Source of the DNA: Gnetum montanum
Taxonomy: Eukaryota; Streptophyta; Gnetopsida; Gnetales; Gnetaceae
Direction of reading: 5' to 3'
Length of the DNA: 41,524 bases
Assembly (NCBI GenBank): GCA_015680685.1
Contig: MNCI01035213.1
Location: 24,130 to 65,653, forward strand
Below the pieces are notes generated by a model. The model was not told the DNA's origin, ran no database searches, and was given only the letters and a program-made list of their open reading frames with translations. Shown piece by piece: positions 1 to 9,332 of this stretch. Position 1 is the stretch's first letter. The number at the start of each line of letters is the position of its first letter. The position numbers and the translations under genes were made by a program.

Positions 1-33
1 GGGGGGGTGGGGGGGGGGGGGGGGGGGGGGGGG
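1..33. repeat. poly-G run at the window edge
   Basis: A run of G with a single T at position 8. It has no coding or structural context and may be a low-complexity tract or an assembly-edge artefact. Confidence 0.7.
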
Positions 34-287
34 TCTATTTGCTTCTTACTTTGAAAACGATAGAGCGTAAGCGACAGAGTGCAAATTGCTAAAGCGTAAG
101 CGTAAGCGTAAACCTGCTTCTCAGTGTAGACGCCAAAGACTAACCCTAGCGTAGACGCGGAATCTTAAACCCTAGTGTAGACGCGGAGTGACCCTAGCGT
201 AGACGCCGAAGAGTACGCTTTTCAGCGCCAGCGTAGACAGTTGCTTTCCTCAGCGTAAACTTATATCATCAGCGTAAACAAGCTGAG
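34..287 (+). promoter_or_regulatory. upstream region of the element A accessory gene, rich in GCGTA words
   Basis: This stretch precedes the likely start codon at 288. It is dense in variants of GCGTAAGC, GCGTAGACGC and GCGTAAAC. A short imperfect tandem repeat beginning CCCTAGYGTAGACGC starts at 144, 170 and 192. No TATA box was identified. The same words recur in intron 1 and in the LTR/leader at 9400-11000, so they belong to the element. A promoter or 5' UTR role is inferred from position only. Confidence 0.45.
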
Positions 288-418
288 ATGGGCAAGGGAA
301 AGGAAGTGAAGGTCTAGGGGAGGAAGGGTTCCGATTTGACCTTTGCGGAAGAGATGGAAGCTATGCTGCAGGGCTTGCCCAGACCAAGGATCCCGTCATG
401 GCCTGTGACATCCCACAG

Positions 419-1084
419 GTAGGCTCTGATCTCTGCCTCTAATTATTTCTGTGCTTTTTCTTTTATAGCGTAGATAGTATTGGCGTATACGTCGAGCATA
501 GGGGTTTTTAGGCGCATGGGGCTTTGCGGCGTATACACTGACTATCACTTTAAAGCGTAAAGTTTTGTCAGCGTAAACATTTTCCCTCTATTAACATATC
601 AGCGTAAGCGATGGCGTCATGAGTTTTTTGTGTGCAAAGTCTTGTCAGCGTGATTTTCTTGTTTTATCAGTGTAAATTCTATTTGCTGTGACGGCGTATA
701 CGTGAGGGTTTATTCGGCGTATACGCTGTTAGTCTATAGTCTTTCAGTGTAAACCTGTTTTTCATTTTTCTGGCATAAATGTTTCGTTCAGCACTGGGAT
801 AGACTGTTTAAGTTGGAAGGGCACTTGGGCGTATATGCCAAGGATTTCGTGGGCATATATGCTGAGCAAGGCAGCATATACGCTCAATGTACAGCGTATA
901 TGCTGAGTTTAAATCACGTTTTTACGCTAAGTGTGAACAGCTTCACCGGCGTATACGCTGGTCTATGGGGCGTATACACTGAATGCAAACAGTTAGTAAA
1001 ATTTTTTCGGATTTTAAGTGTCGATTTATGATGTAAACTTTCACTTTTCGGGCTAATCTGTCGTGGCATCGTGATTGTTTGCAG
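419..1084 (+). other. intron 1 of the accessory gene, packed with GCGTATACGC-like palindromes
   Basis: The donor is CACAG|GTAGG at 418/419 and the acceptor TTTGCAG ends at 1084; exon phase joins correctly (AG|G). The intron is six to nine times longer than the others. It holds exact GCGTATACGC at 717-726 and 949-958, and many one- or two-base variants (around 483, 529, 693, 829, 850, 872, 894 and 968). Runs that stay open here, such as 813-1031, are by-products of this composition. Confidence 0.6.
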
Positions 1085-1873
1085 GGACAGCAAGCGCTTC
1101 CTCATTGTTGTCGAACTTGTTGGGGTATTAACATGGGTTGGCCTTGTTGAGGATGGCAAGGTTCCCCCAGATTTGACCGTGGATAATAATAGGGTTTGGT
1201 TCAGGGGAGGCACATGTGGATTTCTGTCCTTCCTATTGGAAAGTTTTGAGGTGGCTATCTGGTCAAACTTTGACGAGGTGACTGCACGGAACGTGCTTGA
1301 GGAGATGCTGCCGGGGGCTGCAGAGGGTGTCATGGTTTTCATGCAGGACATTGACAAGGGGCCTCTTGTTAACGAGGATGGTACTACCCGCGGGCCCCGG
1401 TCTACACACCCATTAACATGCGTGTGGGCACTATTTCCGCGAGGGTTAGACTACCTCAACAATATGTTGTTCATAGTTTCCTGTGCACATACCTTATTCC
1501 AGAACCCTCCCGGCATGGTGTATCGAGTGGCCAGGTAGGAATATTTAAGTTTACTGTTTCCTTTCGCTGTTTAGCGTTTGTTTCTTATTTTGACCCATAT
1601 TTTCTTACAGGCTGAAGACCAATCCAGATGGGACACTCATTGAAGATGAAGGATTAGCCTTTGCTCGCACTACTCTGGAGGCATTCATGACGGGCCCCAC
1701 CCTTCGTGGGACCGTGCTGGGTCAAACGAAGGGTTCGATGGTTCATTTTCATAAGCAGTTCTCCAGAGCATTTGCGATGTGCAAGGCCCGTGGGTGGCTT
1801 CATGAAGGCTGGACTGACAATGGGACAGTCTTCTCTCATGACCTTGGCAGCACATCTAGATCCACCACCCATG
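1085..1873 (+). other. FCP1/NIF-like (HAD-superfamily) phosphatase-type domain with lost catalytic residues
   Basis: Exons 2 and 3 encode, in order, KRFLIVVELVGVL, WFRGGTCGFLSFLLESFEVAIWSN, LFIVSCAHTLFQNPP and a segment ending LAFARTTLEAFM. This matches, in order and spacing, the plant NLI-interacting-factor/FCP1-like family as I know it: LLVLDxNGxL, RPFCDEFLxFCFExFEVGIWSS, TLLLDDSPYKALLNPP, then a C-terminal helix (LRLYLERLA). The nucleophile/acid motif DxN is ELV here and the DDSP motif is VSCA, so no phosphatase activity is expected. The splice joining exons 2 and 3 (1535-1610) keeps frame and places the helix where the family has it. The identification is by eye. A role as a binding module, for example towards RNA polymerase II tail or transcription factors, is speculation. 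Confidence 0.55.
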
Positions 1874-1962
1874 GTAAATGATAACATTTTCTAGATATGT
1901 TAACAGGTTTGTCCAATTGTTTTTATTTGTGCTGATATGACCACTTTAAATTGCTTTTACAG

Positions 1963-3003
1963 TTGATGTACCTTCTAGTGAGGATTTGGTGACCACTGGA
2001 CAAACCGAGACGACTTTGTCGATGAAGTTCAGAGGGGTGACTAAAGCTCAGAAGTGGTTGCGTAATCATGCTCCTCCGTCCCTCGCTCGTTGCCTGGATA
2101 ATGCCGGCCTCATGGAGCTTTTTATGACCCCGAGTCCTGATGTTTCCATTGGGGAAATGATTGGGATTGTAGACTCTTTTAATGAGTCTGTCTGATACTA
2201 TAGCACCCGGATTAAGGGTGTGAAGGTAGTTTTCCATCTGTCGCCCGAGTTCTTTTTAAACCAATTTGGCGTACTGGCAGATGGCTTAAATGTAGTATTA
2301 GATAGAGCTCATAAAGAGCTCCAGATGATTCGGGAGTTGGAAGATTGGATAGGCATGGCCAAGGGTGCCAAGGGATTCCCAATGTAGGGGAAGGCAAAAG
2401 TTGTGGAAGTGAACGAACTATATCCCCTGTTCAGAGCACGGGTATTCCCTAAAACTCTTTCCTAGGTGAGGTGTCTTGGGGTTGAGGCTGTTCGTGTCAT
2501 GTGAACTGTTTTGGAAATAGGCATGCGATATAACTAGGAATGATTTTTGTTGTTGGGCATGCACAAGGAGATAGTGCGGTTGCGTTCGAATGTCGAGGTG
2601 CAATCCCATTTCACCTTCGCATTCTTCGCTGGTTATCTTCGCCGTTTTGTTGAGTTCCTCGTAGTTCGCGCAAACAACAAGTTTGTTCTATGGGATCGGG
2701 GTCAAATATCCCGCCCGTGGATCAATCACTTTTTTGAGATAGCGAAATCCCAAGATGCCCCTGAAGGTATTGATGAATCCGCTTCTATTACTACAGGGGG
2801 GTCATTTGGCGATTCAATCCACACACGTGATAGTTTGGGGTTGGAGCCAGAAGAGGTACCCTACATTGCTAGAAGGGCAGAACAGGTCATCAAGGAGACT
2901 GTTGGCCAAGCCAAGTCAAAGCTAAAGAGGCCTGAGCACCCTGCTGAGGAAGCCTCCGGTGTGAACCAGCCACGCGTGAAGCGGATACGCTTCAAGATGC
3001 CTG
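1963..3003 (+). other. exon 4 of the accessory gene: possible plant-transposon-type domain, six internal stops
   Basis: One frame runs through the whole exon, from the acceptor TTTTACAG ending at 1962 to the donor CCTG|GTAAGT at 3003/3004. The stops TGA 2193, TAG 2385, TAG 2463, TGA 2502, TAG 2535 and TGA 2541 all lie in this one frame. Readable pieces include KAQKWLRNHAPPSLARC, GLMELFMTPSPDVSIGEM, RIKGVKVVFHLSPEFFLNQF and, after 2547, a 150-residue run ending VKRIRFKMPG. The order W-L, short acidic segment, VxxFxxS, then rIKGVxVxF-xSP-xxN is reminiscent of the 'putative plant transposon protein' domain found in extra ORFs of Tat-lineage elements. That resemblance is moderate. Confidence 0.4.
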
Positions 3004-3110
3004 GTAAGTGATCCTTGCCTGTTTATTGCTTTATCGTTTTCGTTTTGTTTATAACTTTTACCTTAATCGCTTAGATGTCTATGATATTTTTGGCTTGATT
3101 TTAAAAACAG

Positions 3111-3629
3111 TGAGGAAACAGGCTTTAGAGACTATCACCAAGGAGGAGGAAACCAATACATAGAAGAACAACGAGGAGGAATATATAGAGAAGAGCCAGG
3201 GTAGAGGGACAGAGTAGTTAAGGGAGAAAACCATAGAAATTGAGCCGCTGGACCACCAAGGCAGTGTCGATCAAATGCTCCACAAGTTTCTTCAGGGAGA
3301 CCTGGATTTAGGTGACCCCGCAGAGGGTAACAAGGATCATGTTATGTTTTTCTCTTTATCTCGTTTCAATTTCTCCTGTTAGTTGTCATTTTTGTGGTAT
3401 TTTTTTTTATTTTTTGTGTTTTTATCTTGTCCAGATGAAGGCAGCAAGACCAGGACGGTGCGTTTGGATGTACCGATGAAGACGGTTCCCCTAGAGAGGA
3501 CTGCTGAGGTTAGTTCATCCCGTACCCATGAGCCATTTACTTGGTTTGAAATGCCAAGCAAAATGGATTTTGTTGCCAGACTTGCAGAAGAAGTCGTTGA
3601 ACGGATCTAGGAGGCCCACCCTGACATAG
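3111..3629 (+). other. exons 5 and 6 of the accessory gene: acidic linker and conserved helix
   Basis: Exon 5 (3111-3326) encodes an E-rich segment beginning VRKQALETITKEEE with two TAG stops. Exon 6 (3435-3629) encodes SSRTHEPFTWFEMPSKM, then a helix VARLAEEVVERI and the end EAHPDIG, with TAG at 3608. B has the equivalents VRKEAP...EEEREEEN and DFPDKFAFMEGVVNDMIERLESVEPGAG at 18843 to 18443 (minus), and C has IDKVVFMHWMAKDIFD at about 18868-18920. The three-way match supports the exon calls. Confidence 0.55.
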
Positions 3630-3705
3630 GTATAAATTATTCAAAGGTTTGGGAGTTTCGCATCTTGTTTACATTGTCCTAACATTTGTATTTTCACGTG
3701 GGTAG

Positions 3706-4689
3706 GCGCTAAATTGAGATGGGATCCCTCTGAAAGTATTAGCATAGAAAGTTTAACTGCACTTTCCCCAGAAGTGGAATAGGTGCCAAGGCCTGTTTAC
3801 GATGGAGTTGCAGAAGGCTTTGTGCACAATGCTAAGTCGTTATGGACCTGTAGGCGTTCCGTTGAGCAGTTGTGGCTACAGATCCAGGCAAAAGAAAGGG
3901 AAGTCTCTGAGTTGTCAGCGGAACGTGACGATCTGAAGGCCCAGTACGAGTTCGCCGCTGCTAGGCTAAGCGGTGATCGCTTTTGACGAACGTCCAAGGT
4001 CACATACACAAGATATTGGAATCTACTAAATTGTCACGCATCGCTGACTCAGAAAATGGCAGAGCGCAACGCCCAAATTGATCTCCTAAACCTTAAATGT
4101 CAAGATTGGAAAGCCTTTGCTTCCAAGGTTCGTAAGTGGGGTCAGGACGAGAAAAATCACAAACATTACTACAAGAAGTCATTGAAAGAAGTGTCTATTG
4201 AAAAGCACCAAGTAGAGATGTTTGTGGAGGGTTTGGGTTTGCGTTCCGCTTTCAATACTTTTGCTCAGAATACAACTATGGAAATGGAGTCGCCTACAAG
4301 GGTGATCACAATTGCTTTTGGGGAAGTGTCGGTTGGTGAATTTCCTCTGAAACATCCTACCTGGTCAGCTGTCGACAAAGGAAAGAATTTGGCAGACGTT
4401 GACTTAGGCCTGGATGGGACAGACTGGGGCAACGTTTCAGAAGAAGAAATCCTTCGTCGGCTGGAGTTTGGCTTAGGGGGATCTCCTATGGTAAGAGTTT
4501 TGTCCTTATGAGATTAATTTACTGAATAGTATTTAAAACTTTGACATTCACTTACTCCTATGTTGGTTGTTCTTTTGGTATTTTCAGGTTGAAGGTGGCG
4601 ATGATGCTCAAGAAGCTGGCCCCAGTGGAGCAGGGTTCTCTGATGCTGGTGAATCTAAAGGGGACAATCCTCCGATCACGGATGCTTAG
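3706..4689 (+). other. exons 7 and 8: coiled-coil region with conserved WGQ-EK-HKH core, polar tail
   Basis: Exon 7 (3706-4490) starts AKLRWDPS, runs through a heptad-like stretch (REVSELSAERDDLKAQYE) and the conserved core QIDLLNLKCQDWKAF...WGQDEKNHKHYYK (about 4074-4181). It ends EEEILRRLEFGLGGSPM before GTAAGAG at 4491. Over 36 residues of the core about 20 are identical to the B copy (QIELLAQKSQDW...WGQKEKDHKHLYK). Exon 8 (4588-4689) encodes VEGGDDAQEAGPSGAGFSDA and ends in TAG. In-frame stops are TAG near 3780 and TGA at 3984. The function is unknown; the strong conservation suggests oligomerisation or binding. Confidence 0.6.
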
Positions 4690-4961
4690 GCTTTTTAGTT
4701 CTTAAACTTTTGTTGTTTTTCGACTCAGATTGATACAAATATTGTGACTTGAAAATTTTGAGCTAGACAAAAATAGTGGACATTTGTAATTGTACAACAT
4801 TGCATGTAAGAAAAATTTTGTTGATTTAGAATTCAATTGTAAACTTGACACGAAAAGGAAAAATGTTTTGGCTTGCTTTTTTTGGTTTTGTTTCAAATGT
4901 AAAGGAGAGATGTGATGGTAAATGCTGAGCAAAAAGGAGAACAAAGTATGCACGCATGAAT
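4690..4961. other. AT-rich spacer downstream of the accessory gene
   Basis: No ORF or repeat of note was seen between the accessory gene stop and the first array copy. It may hold the gene's polyadenylation region; no single signal stands out. Confidence 0.4.
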
Positions 4962-5201
4962 TGGTTTAAGGCCATTTCAGGCCCCAGTCGTAAACGAGGA
5001 ATATTTCGAATGACACGGGTGGATTTTTTCTGTCGACCGATCATTGCTGACTATGGCTAGTTTTACATCTTTTGCAGACGTGATAGTTTAACGTCATTTC
5101 GGACTAGGAGTGTAGTTTAGTAATAATAATTTTTTTATTTTTCGATTTACCGTAGTTTAGCGTCATCTCAGACGAATGATATTTTAACGTTGTTTCGGAC
5201 T
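4962..5201 (+). repeat. convergent-gene array in A: five copies of a TAGTTTAACGTCATTTCGGAC-type word
   Basis: Copies lie at 4962-4984 (GGTTTAAGGCCATTTCAGGCC), 5057-5080, 5083-5105 (TAGTTTAACGTCATTTCGGAC), 5152-5173 and 5180-5201. They sit between the stop of the accessory gene (4689) and the end of the gag-protease frame (5168), slightly overlapping the latter. Related arrays occupy the same place in B (16801-17005) and C (20331-20564), always in the accessory-gene sense. Confidence 0.65.
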
Positions 5202-6353
5202 GGTAGTGTCGATATTATTGTAATAGTTTTTTTGATTTTCTTCCATTTAATGTTAGGCGATATGTCAACTGGGATGATCCTATATTCAGCGTCCCCTTCA
5301 TTGATTATGTTAAACGGTAATTCAGCCCAAGGGATGTCTGATGGAATGGCTTCCGTGTCGATGTTTTTAGACGTTTCGATAGTCGGCAGGGGCTCTGTGT
5401 TATTTTCCATTTGAGAAGTTGTATGTACAGCGTCAGACGCGGGTGTTTCTGTTTTAGGTGGCTCTTGTTCTATGTTCGAAGGCTTATTGCTTACCGGTGG
5501 GTGCACATTTTTATCATTTCGTTTAGGTTCTTCAAGTTCAACCTCTGAGCCTTGGTCCATGTCCATGTGCAATGAGATAATAGGCGTAGCGGCTTCCCCG
5601 TGTATAATGATTTCACTGCCTTCATAAGGCAGGTGGATCTCCTAGTGTACAGGGGAGGAGACAGCTCTCAGTTGGGCCAACCAGGGTCTTCCCAATATTA
5701 GGTTGAACCCTGGCATCTCATCGACTACTAGGAACTCGACAGATGTAGGGAACTGGTCTCCCACTATGAAATCTAAAGCTATTGTACCTTTTACCATTAC
5801 GTGTGACCCACTGAATGACTTTAAACATGTAGTTGCAGTTGGTTTAATTAATTTGGTAAGCCCCAATTGTTCAATGATGGGATATGGTACAACATTTATT
5901 GTGGCTCCATCATCTACGTGGACCTTATGTATCTTGAACTGGTTGATACGTATCATTATGAACATGGGGGCTGTTGTTATTTCTCCTATTTTCTTGTTCA
6001 CCTTAATGTTGTCATCATGGAAGCTCAAGGGTTTAGGAATGGCCCCGTGAGACGAGTACATTACCGTATGGATGGCGGGTTCGTTCGGGGGCAAGTCCTC
6101 GCTTACCGGGATCGACGTTAACATACGTACTAGGGCTTCTCGATGTGTTTGGGATGTTAGCACCAAGTCATACAAGCTCAACGAAGTGTTCTTTTGCTTC
6201 AGTGCTTGGGTGACTTGTGTTAAGGCCATTGCTAAATCTTTACTGTTTGGAGCATTTTTATCAATGATAACCAGGTCCATTGGGTCCAACAGTTTTATCT
6301 CATGTTTTGTTGGCTTGTCATTTTTGTCCGAAGCTGTCGTTTTAAGTGGTTCA
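5168..6353 (-). CDS. element A retroviral-type aspartic protease and C-terminal tail
   Basis: The frame carries a lead-in (KNTSLSLYDLVLTSQTHREAL), the active-site region HVDDGATINVVPYPIIEQLGL, and the second hallmark GFNLILGRPWLAQL. The motif is DDGA where most aspartic proteases have D-S/T-G; B, C and D have the same DDGA, so it is a family feature. A TAG at 5639-5641 stands where B has CAA (SPVH-stop-EIHL versus SPIHQEIHL). The tail beyond it includes DIPWAELPFNIINEGDAEYR, matched in C by DVLWDELPFNIISKDDGEY. The protease would cleave Gag within virus-like particles. The frame is shifted by one base relative to the upstream linker at an A7 run (6354-6360). No RT follows. Confidence 0.8.
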
Positions 6354-6360
6354 TTTTTTT

Positions 6361-7019
6361 AGATGATTCGCCTTCATCACCTGCATCCGATCGGTTGTTA
6401 GGCGACAACATAGGCACAGAGTTAAGTGGAATGGGCTTAGGTGGCCCCAGAGCTAACCGTTGGCGTTCTTTCTCCACATGTTCATGTGTAAGCTTATCTG
6501 CTAGGCATTCTCGTGTGTGGCGTGGAGGTGGGGCTGGTCTTGGAGCCTCGGGCCATCCTGGGACTTGCACCACATATGGAGTTGGGTGGGGTTGTGGTTG
6601 TGCCATTGGATGTGATTGGTTAGAAGGCTGGCCAGGGACCCTAATGAAGTAGGGGCTAGATTGGCCTGGCGCTCGTGAGATGGACGTTTGGTAATCATTA
6701 AGAGTTTTGGGTACCCTAATGACATACGGAGTTGGTTTAGTGGAGGTTGGACCTTCGCTGTTGCGACCGCGGGTGGTACTCAAACTACGAAAGGGGTAGG
6801 CCAAGCATGAGGGGTTGATGCCTTTGAGGGGTTAATGGGAGGGACATGTACTACATACGGTTTATCCCGTGTCATGGTGTTAGGTGTGGGCGTGGACACA
6901 GCGGGGGGAATCTGAACTACAAACGGCCTATTAGGTGTTTCTTATTTATACTGGGGATAGACAGTGTTGATGTGGGGTGAATCATCATCAAAGAAGATTG
7001 TGTTGATAACGTACAACGC
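6361..7019 (-). CDS. gag-protease linker of A with repeated P-Y/F-V-I-R-V-P motifs
   Basis: Between the zinc-knuckle region and the protease, across two frames with TAA, TGA and a shift near 6800, I read six copies of one short motif: RPFVVQIPP, KPYVVHVPP, TPFVV(stop)VPP, TPYVIRVPK, SPYFIRVPG and TPYVVQVPG, mostly 20-30 residues apart in proline-rich sequence. B shows three (KPFVLRVPP, PPFIIRAPS, VPFIIRVPK) and C three (EPFMI-VPQ, DPLVIRVL, EPFVIRMPQ). The region ends with a basic/polar stretch HEHVEKERQRLALGPPKP. Repeated docking peptides or protease sites are possible; the function is unknown. Confidence 0.65.
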
Positions 7020-9332
7020 CTATTTGGTGTTCAGGGGGTCTTTATACACCCCCATAGCTTGATTCTGCAATTGGACTAGGTTGGCCTCATCAAAAGCGAT
7101 TTGGCCTTCATCGATCATCCGTTGAATATCCTGTTTCAAGGTGAAACAGTAATCCGTATCGTGCCTGTTTCGTTGATGGTAGTCACAAAAGCGATCCATT
7201 CTGAAGCCTTTGGGTATGGGAGGCTCATCTGGTGTTGCTAAACTTGGGTTCTGAACAAGTTGACAGAACCAGTCATGTCTCTGAATGGCTGCGGGGGACA
7301 ACTGTTTATGTTTCATCATCCCAGCCTTCAGGAGTTGATCGAAGAGCTGGGAAGGCTTCATTGGTAGGGGCGTATACTGAGAGGGTTCTTTCCTCTTGAA
7401 GTTACGTGTACGGTTCATTGTTGGGTTATGCGCTGATGATGATTCTGGTGCGGCTGTGGGAAGTGGTTTATTGTAGTTAGTAGGGGCTGCGAGTGGTTTG
7501 TTTTGTTGTTGAGTCCCTGCTATTGCCGCTATGGTTGCCTTAGCCTTCTCTTTATCTTTTTTAGTGTGTTGGTTTTTAAAGGCTAGGTATGCAGGGTCAT
7601 GGCTGTTTTGGGCTGCCTCCTCTATGTTTTTAATTTGTACAAATGCTTGGTTAAGATCCCACGCGTTAAGGTAGTATAGCTTAGATTTAAAGAAATCATT
7701 AACAGCTCCCTTGAAAATTGTGAGCAAGTATGTTTGGGATATCGGCTTGTGCAACTCGTTGAGGGCGGCGCTCCACCTCTGGATAAATTTTTGCATAGGT
7801 TCAAGCAGTGCTTGCTTGACTTGTATGAGGCTATCCAAGGTGGCCTCGGGTTTCAAGTTGTACTTGAATCGAGTCACGGACTGGTGTAATAAGTCTTCCA
7901 AGGAGAAGATGAAATTCCTTGGCAGGGCCCGATACCAGTCAAGTTCCCTCCTTGCGAGGGACATGGGGAACACTTGGAGAATGGAATGGGGCCATGCCTG
8001 GAGCAGTGCGCATTCTAGCCTAAATGTTATGAGATGTGCATTGGGGTTCGTCTCCCTGTTATACTTGGTTAGTGTTGGCAATGAGACGTCTTTGGGCAAG
8101 GTTAAGGAGGGGACAGAGGAGCTGATGGGATCATCGTGGTAGAAGTCCAGTACCTTCAGCTCTCCGTCGGCAGCCGTTTTGAGGTGCTTTACCTTGTCAG
8201 TAAGTTCTTGCATTAATTTCTTGGCATCTACCCAGTCTTGGGCACTCGGTGACACGACGACTTGAGGTTGTGGTATGTTGTACAGGTTAGACTACTGGAT
8301 GGTGGGTTGAAAGGCCGAAAGTTGCGTCGTCAGCGGTTGTGCTTGTGGGATGTTTACAGTGGGTGGTGCTAAGGATGGCACGTTATATACGGGGGGTTGT
8401 TGCTGTTGCGGTTGTGGTCGTATTTGGGAAATGTTGACCTGCGGGAGTATATGAGGTGGCATATTGCGATGAGAGGGCTGGTGCAATGGCACACCCATCG
8501 CTGGCCATTGCCCAACCATGTTGTATGTAGGGACCCCTTGTTGGGTTACGGGGGTCGAAGGGGTTGCATGTGTTTGAATGTGAGGGATGTAGTGAGCGGA
8601 TGTGGATGCTGGTATGACGTGTGGCAGCCCTATCACTCGAGGTGAGGAGGTCCCCCCCACATTATGGTGTGAGGATGGTGCTCGTGAGGACGGACCTGCA
8701 ATTGCAGCAGGGATGATTGTGAGAGGGAATGTGTTAGGTTGAGAGTCGCTCGGAGGAGGGATATGCACTAGCGCTAATGTTTCTGGTGGTGGTGCTTGAG
8801 CTTGGGTGAACCTAAGATGTTGGAGGGGAATGATTTCCCCTGTACCGGGATGAAAAATGGTGTTGACTTGTGCTTGCGGGCTCAAAGTGTGGTAGGAATC
8901 TTCGTGCTCGGACTGAGCAATGAAGTCATCTTCCTCTTCTGGTTGGGGCTCTAGCGCAGGTTGATCCAATGATTGACTCCTTTGCAAGAGGAGCTGTGTG
9001 ATAAGCTTCGAATACTGCTCCGAAATAGGGATTACATCATATGGAGAGGGGATGAATTCGCGTCCCCCCCTGTAAAAGAGTTCAAAATGCCTCTTTACCT
9101 CAAATTCTGCTCGGTCTATAGCTAGGCCAGCTTGTATCTTAATGCATATGAAATTATACTGATCTTGGGTTATGATGTTAGCGGCCGGGTCTCTCCCTTG
9201 CAACCTTAGGGACCGGCAGGGCCCCGCGGTGGGTTGTACTCCCGGGTGTTGCGTGATAGGCTGTTGGGTAGCCATGGTGTCCACGACGTCGATTACTTGA
9301 GCTGTTGCGGCGGTGGTGTTCACGGGGTTCAT
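7020..9332 (-). CDS. gag: element A gag
   Basis: One frame runs from ATG at 9332 to TAG at 7017, interrupted by a single TAG at 8289-8291. The N-terminal part has SLRLQGRDPA and QYNFICIKIQAGLAIDRAE, then a long Q/P-rich stretch. The core begins LDFYHDDPISSSVPSLTLP and contains LPTLTKYNRETNPNAHLITF, MSLARRELDWYRALPR and FKGAVNDFFKSKLYYL, the pattern of the retrotransposon gag family (capsid). Near the end a knuckle-like CDYHQRNRHDTDYCFTLKQD matches the CxxHxxxxHxTxxCxxLK signature of Ty3/gypsy gags. Gag forms the particle that packages element RNA. The start at 9332 is supported by equivalent starts at 13291 (B) and 24452 (C). Confidence 0.85.

Larger units (their letters stand above)
288..4689 (+). 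pseudogene. element A accessory gene, eight exons, antisense to gag
   Basis: Proposed exons are 288-418, 1085-1534, 1611-1873, 1963-3003, 3111-3326, 3435-3629, 3706-4490 and 4588-4689 (stop TAG at 4687). Each intron begins GT and ends AG, and all but the first are 76-108 bp; intron 1 is 666 bp. Reading phase is kept across the junctions. The last exons align with the minus-strand gene of B and with C. In order it encodes a basic N-terminus, an FCP1/NIF-like phosphatase-type domain, a possible plant-transposon-type region, acidic linkers, a coiled-coil region with conserved WGQ-EK-HKH, and a polar tail. Twelve in-frame stops (8 TAG, 4 TGA, no TAA) show it is broken. Captured-gene origin is inference; it could also be an old element-specific extra ORF. 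Confidence 0.7.

Noticed and set aside
144-210. CCCTAG-starting tandem repeat resembling plant telomere (CCCTAAA)
   Set aside because: Unit is 20-26 bp with GTAGACGC inside and only three copies; not telomeric.
914-1357. Minus-strand open run of 147 codons opposite the accessory gene
   Set aside because: It is antisense to exon 2, whose plus-strand reading shows family motifs; it has no recognisable content and runs into intron 1 repeats.
8289-8291. TAG within A gag as a programmed readthrough codon
   Set aside because: The context (CAG TAG TCT) is not a known readthrough signal, and TAG from CAG decay is common throughout these elements.
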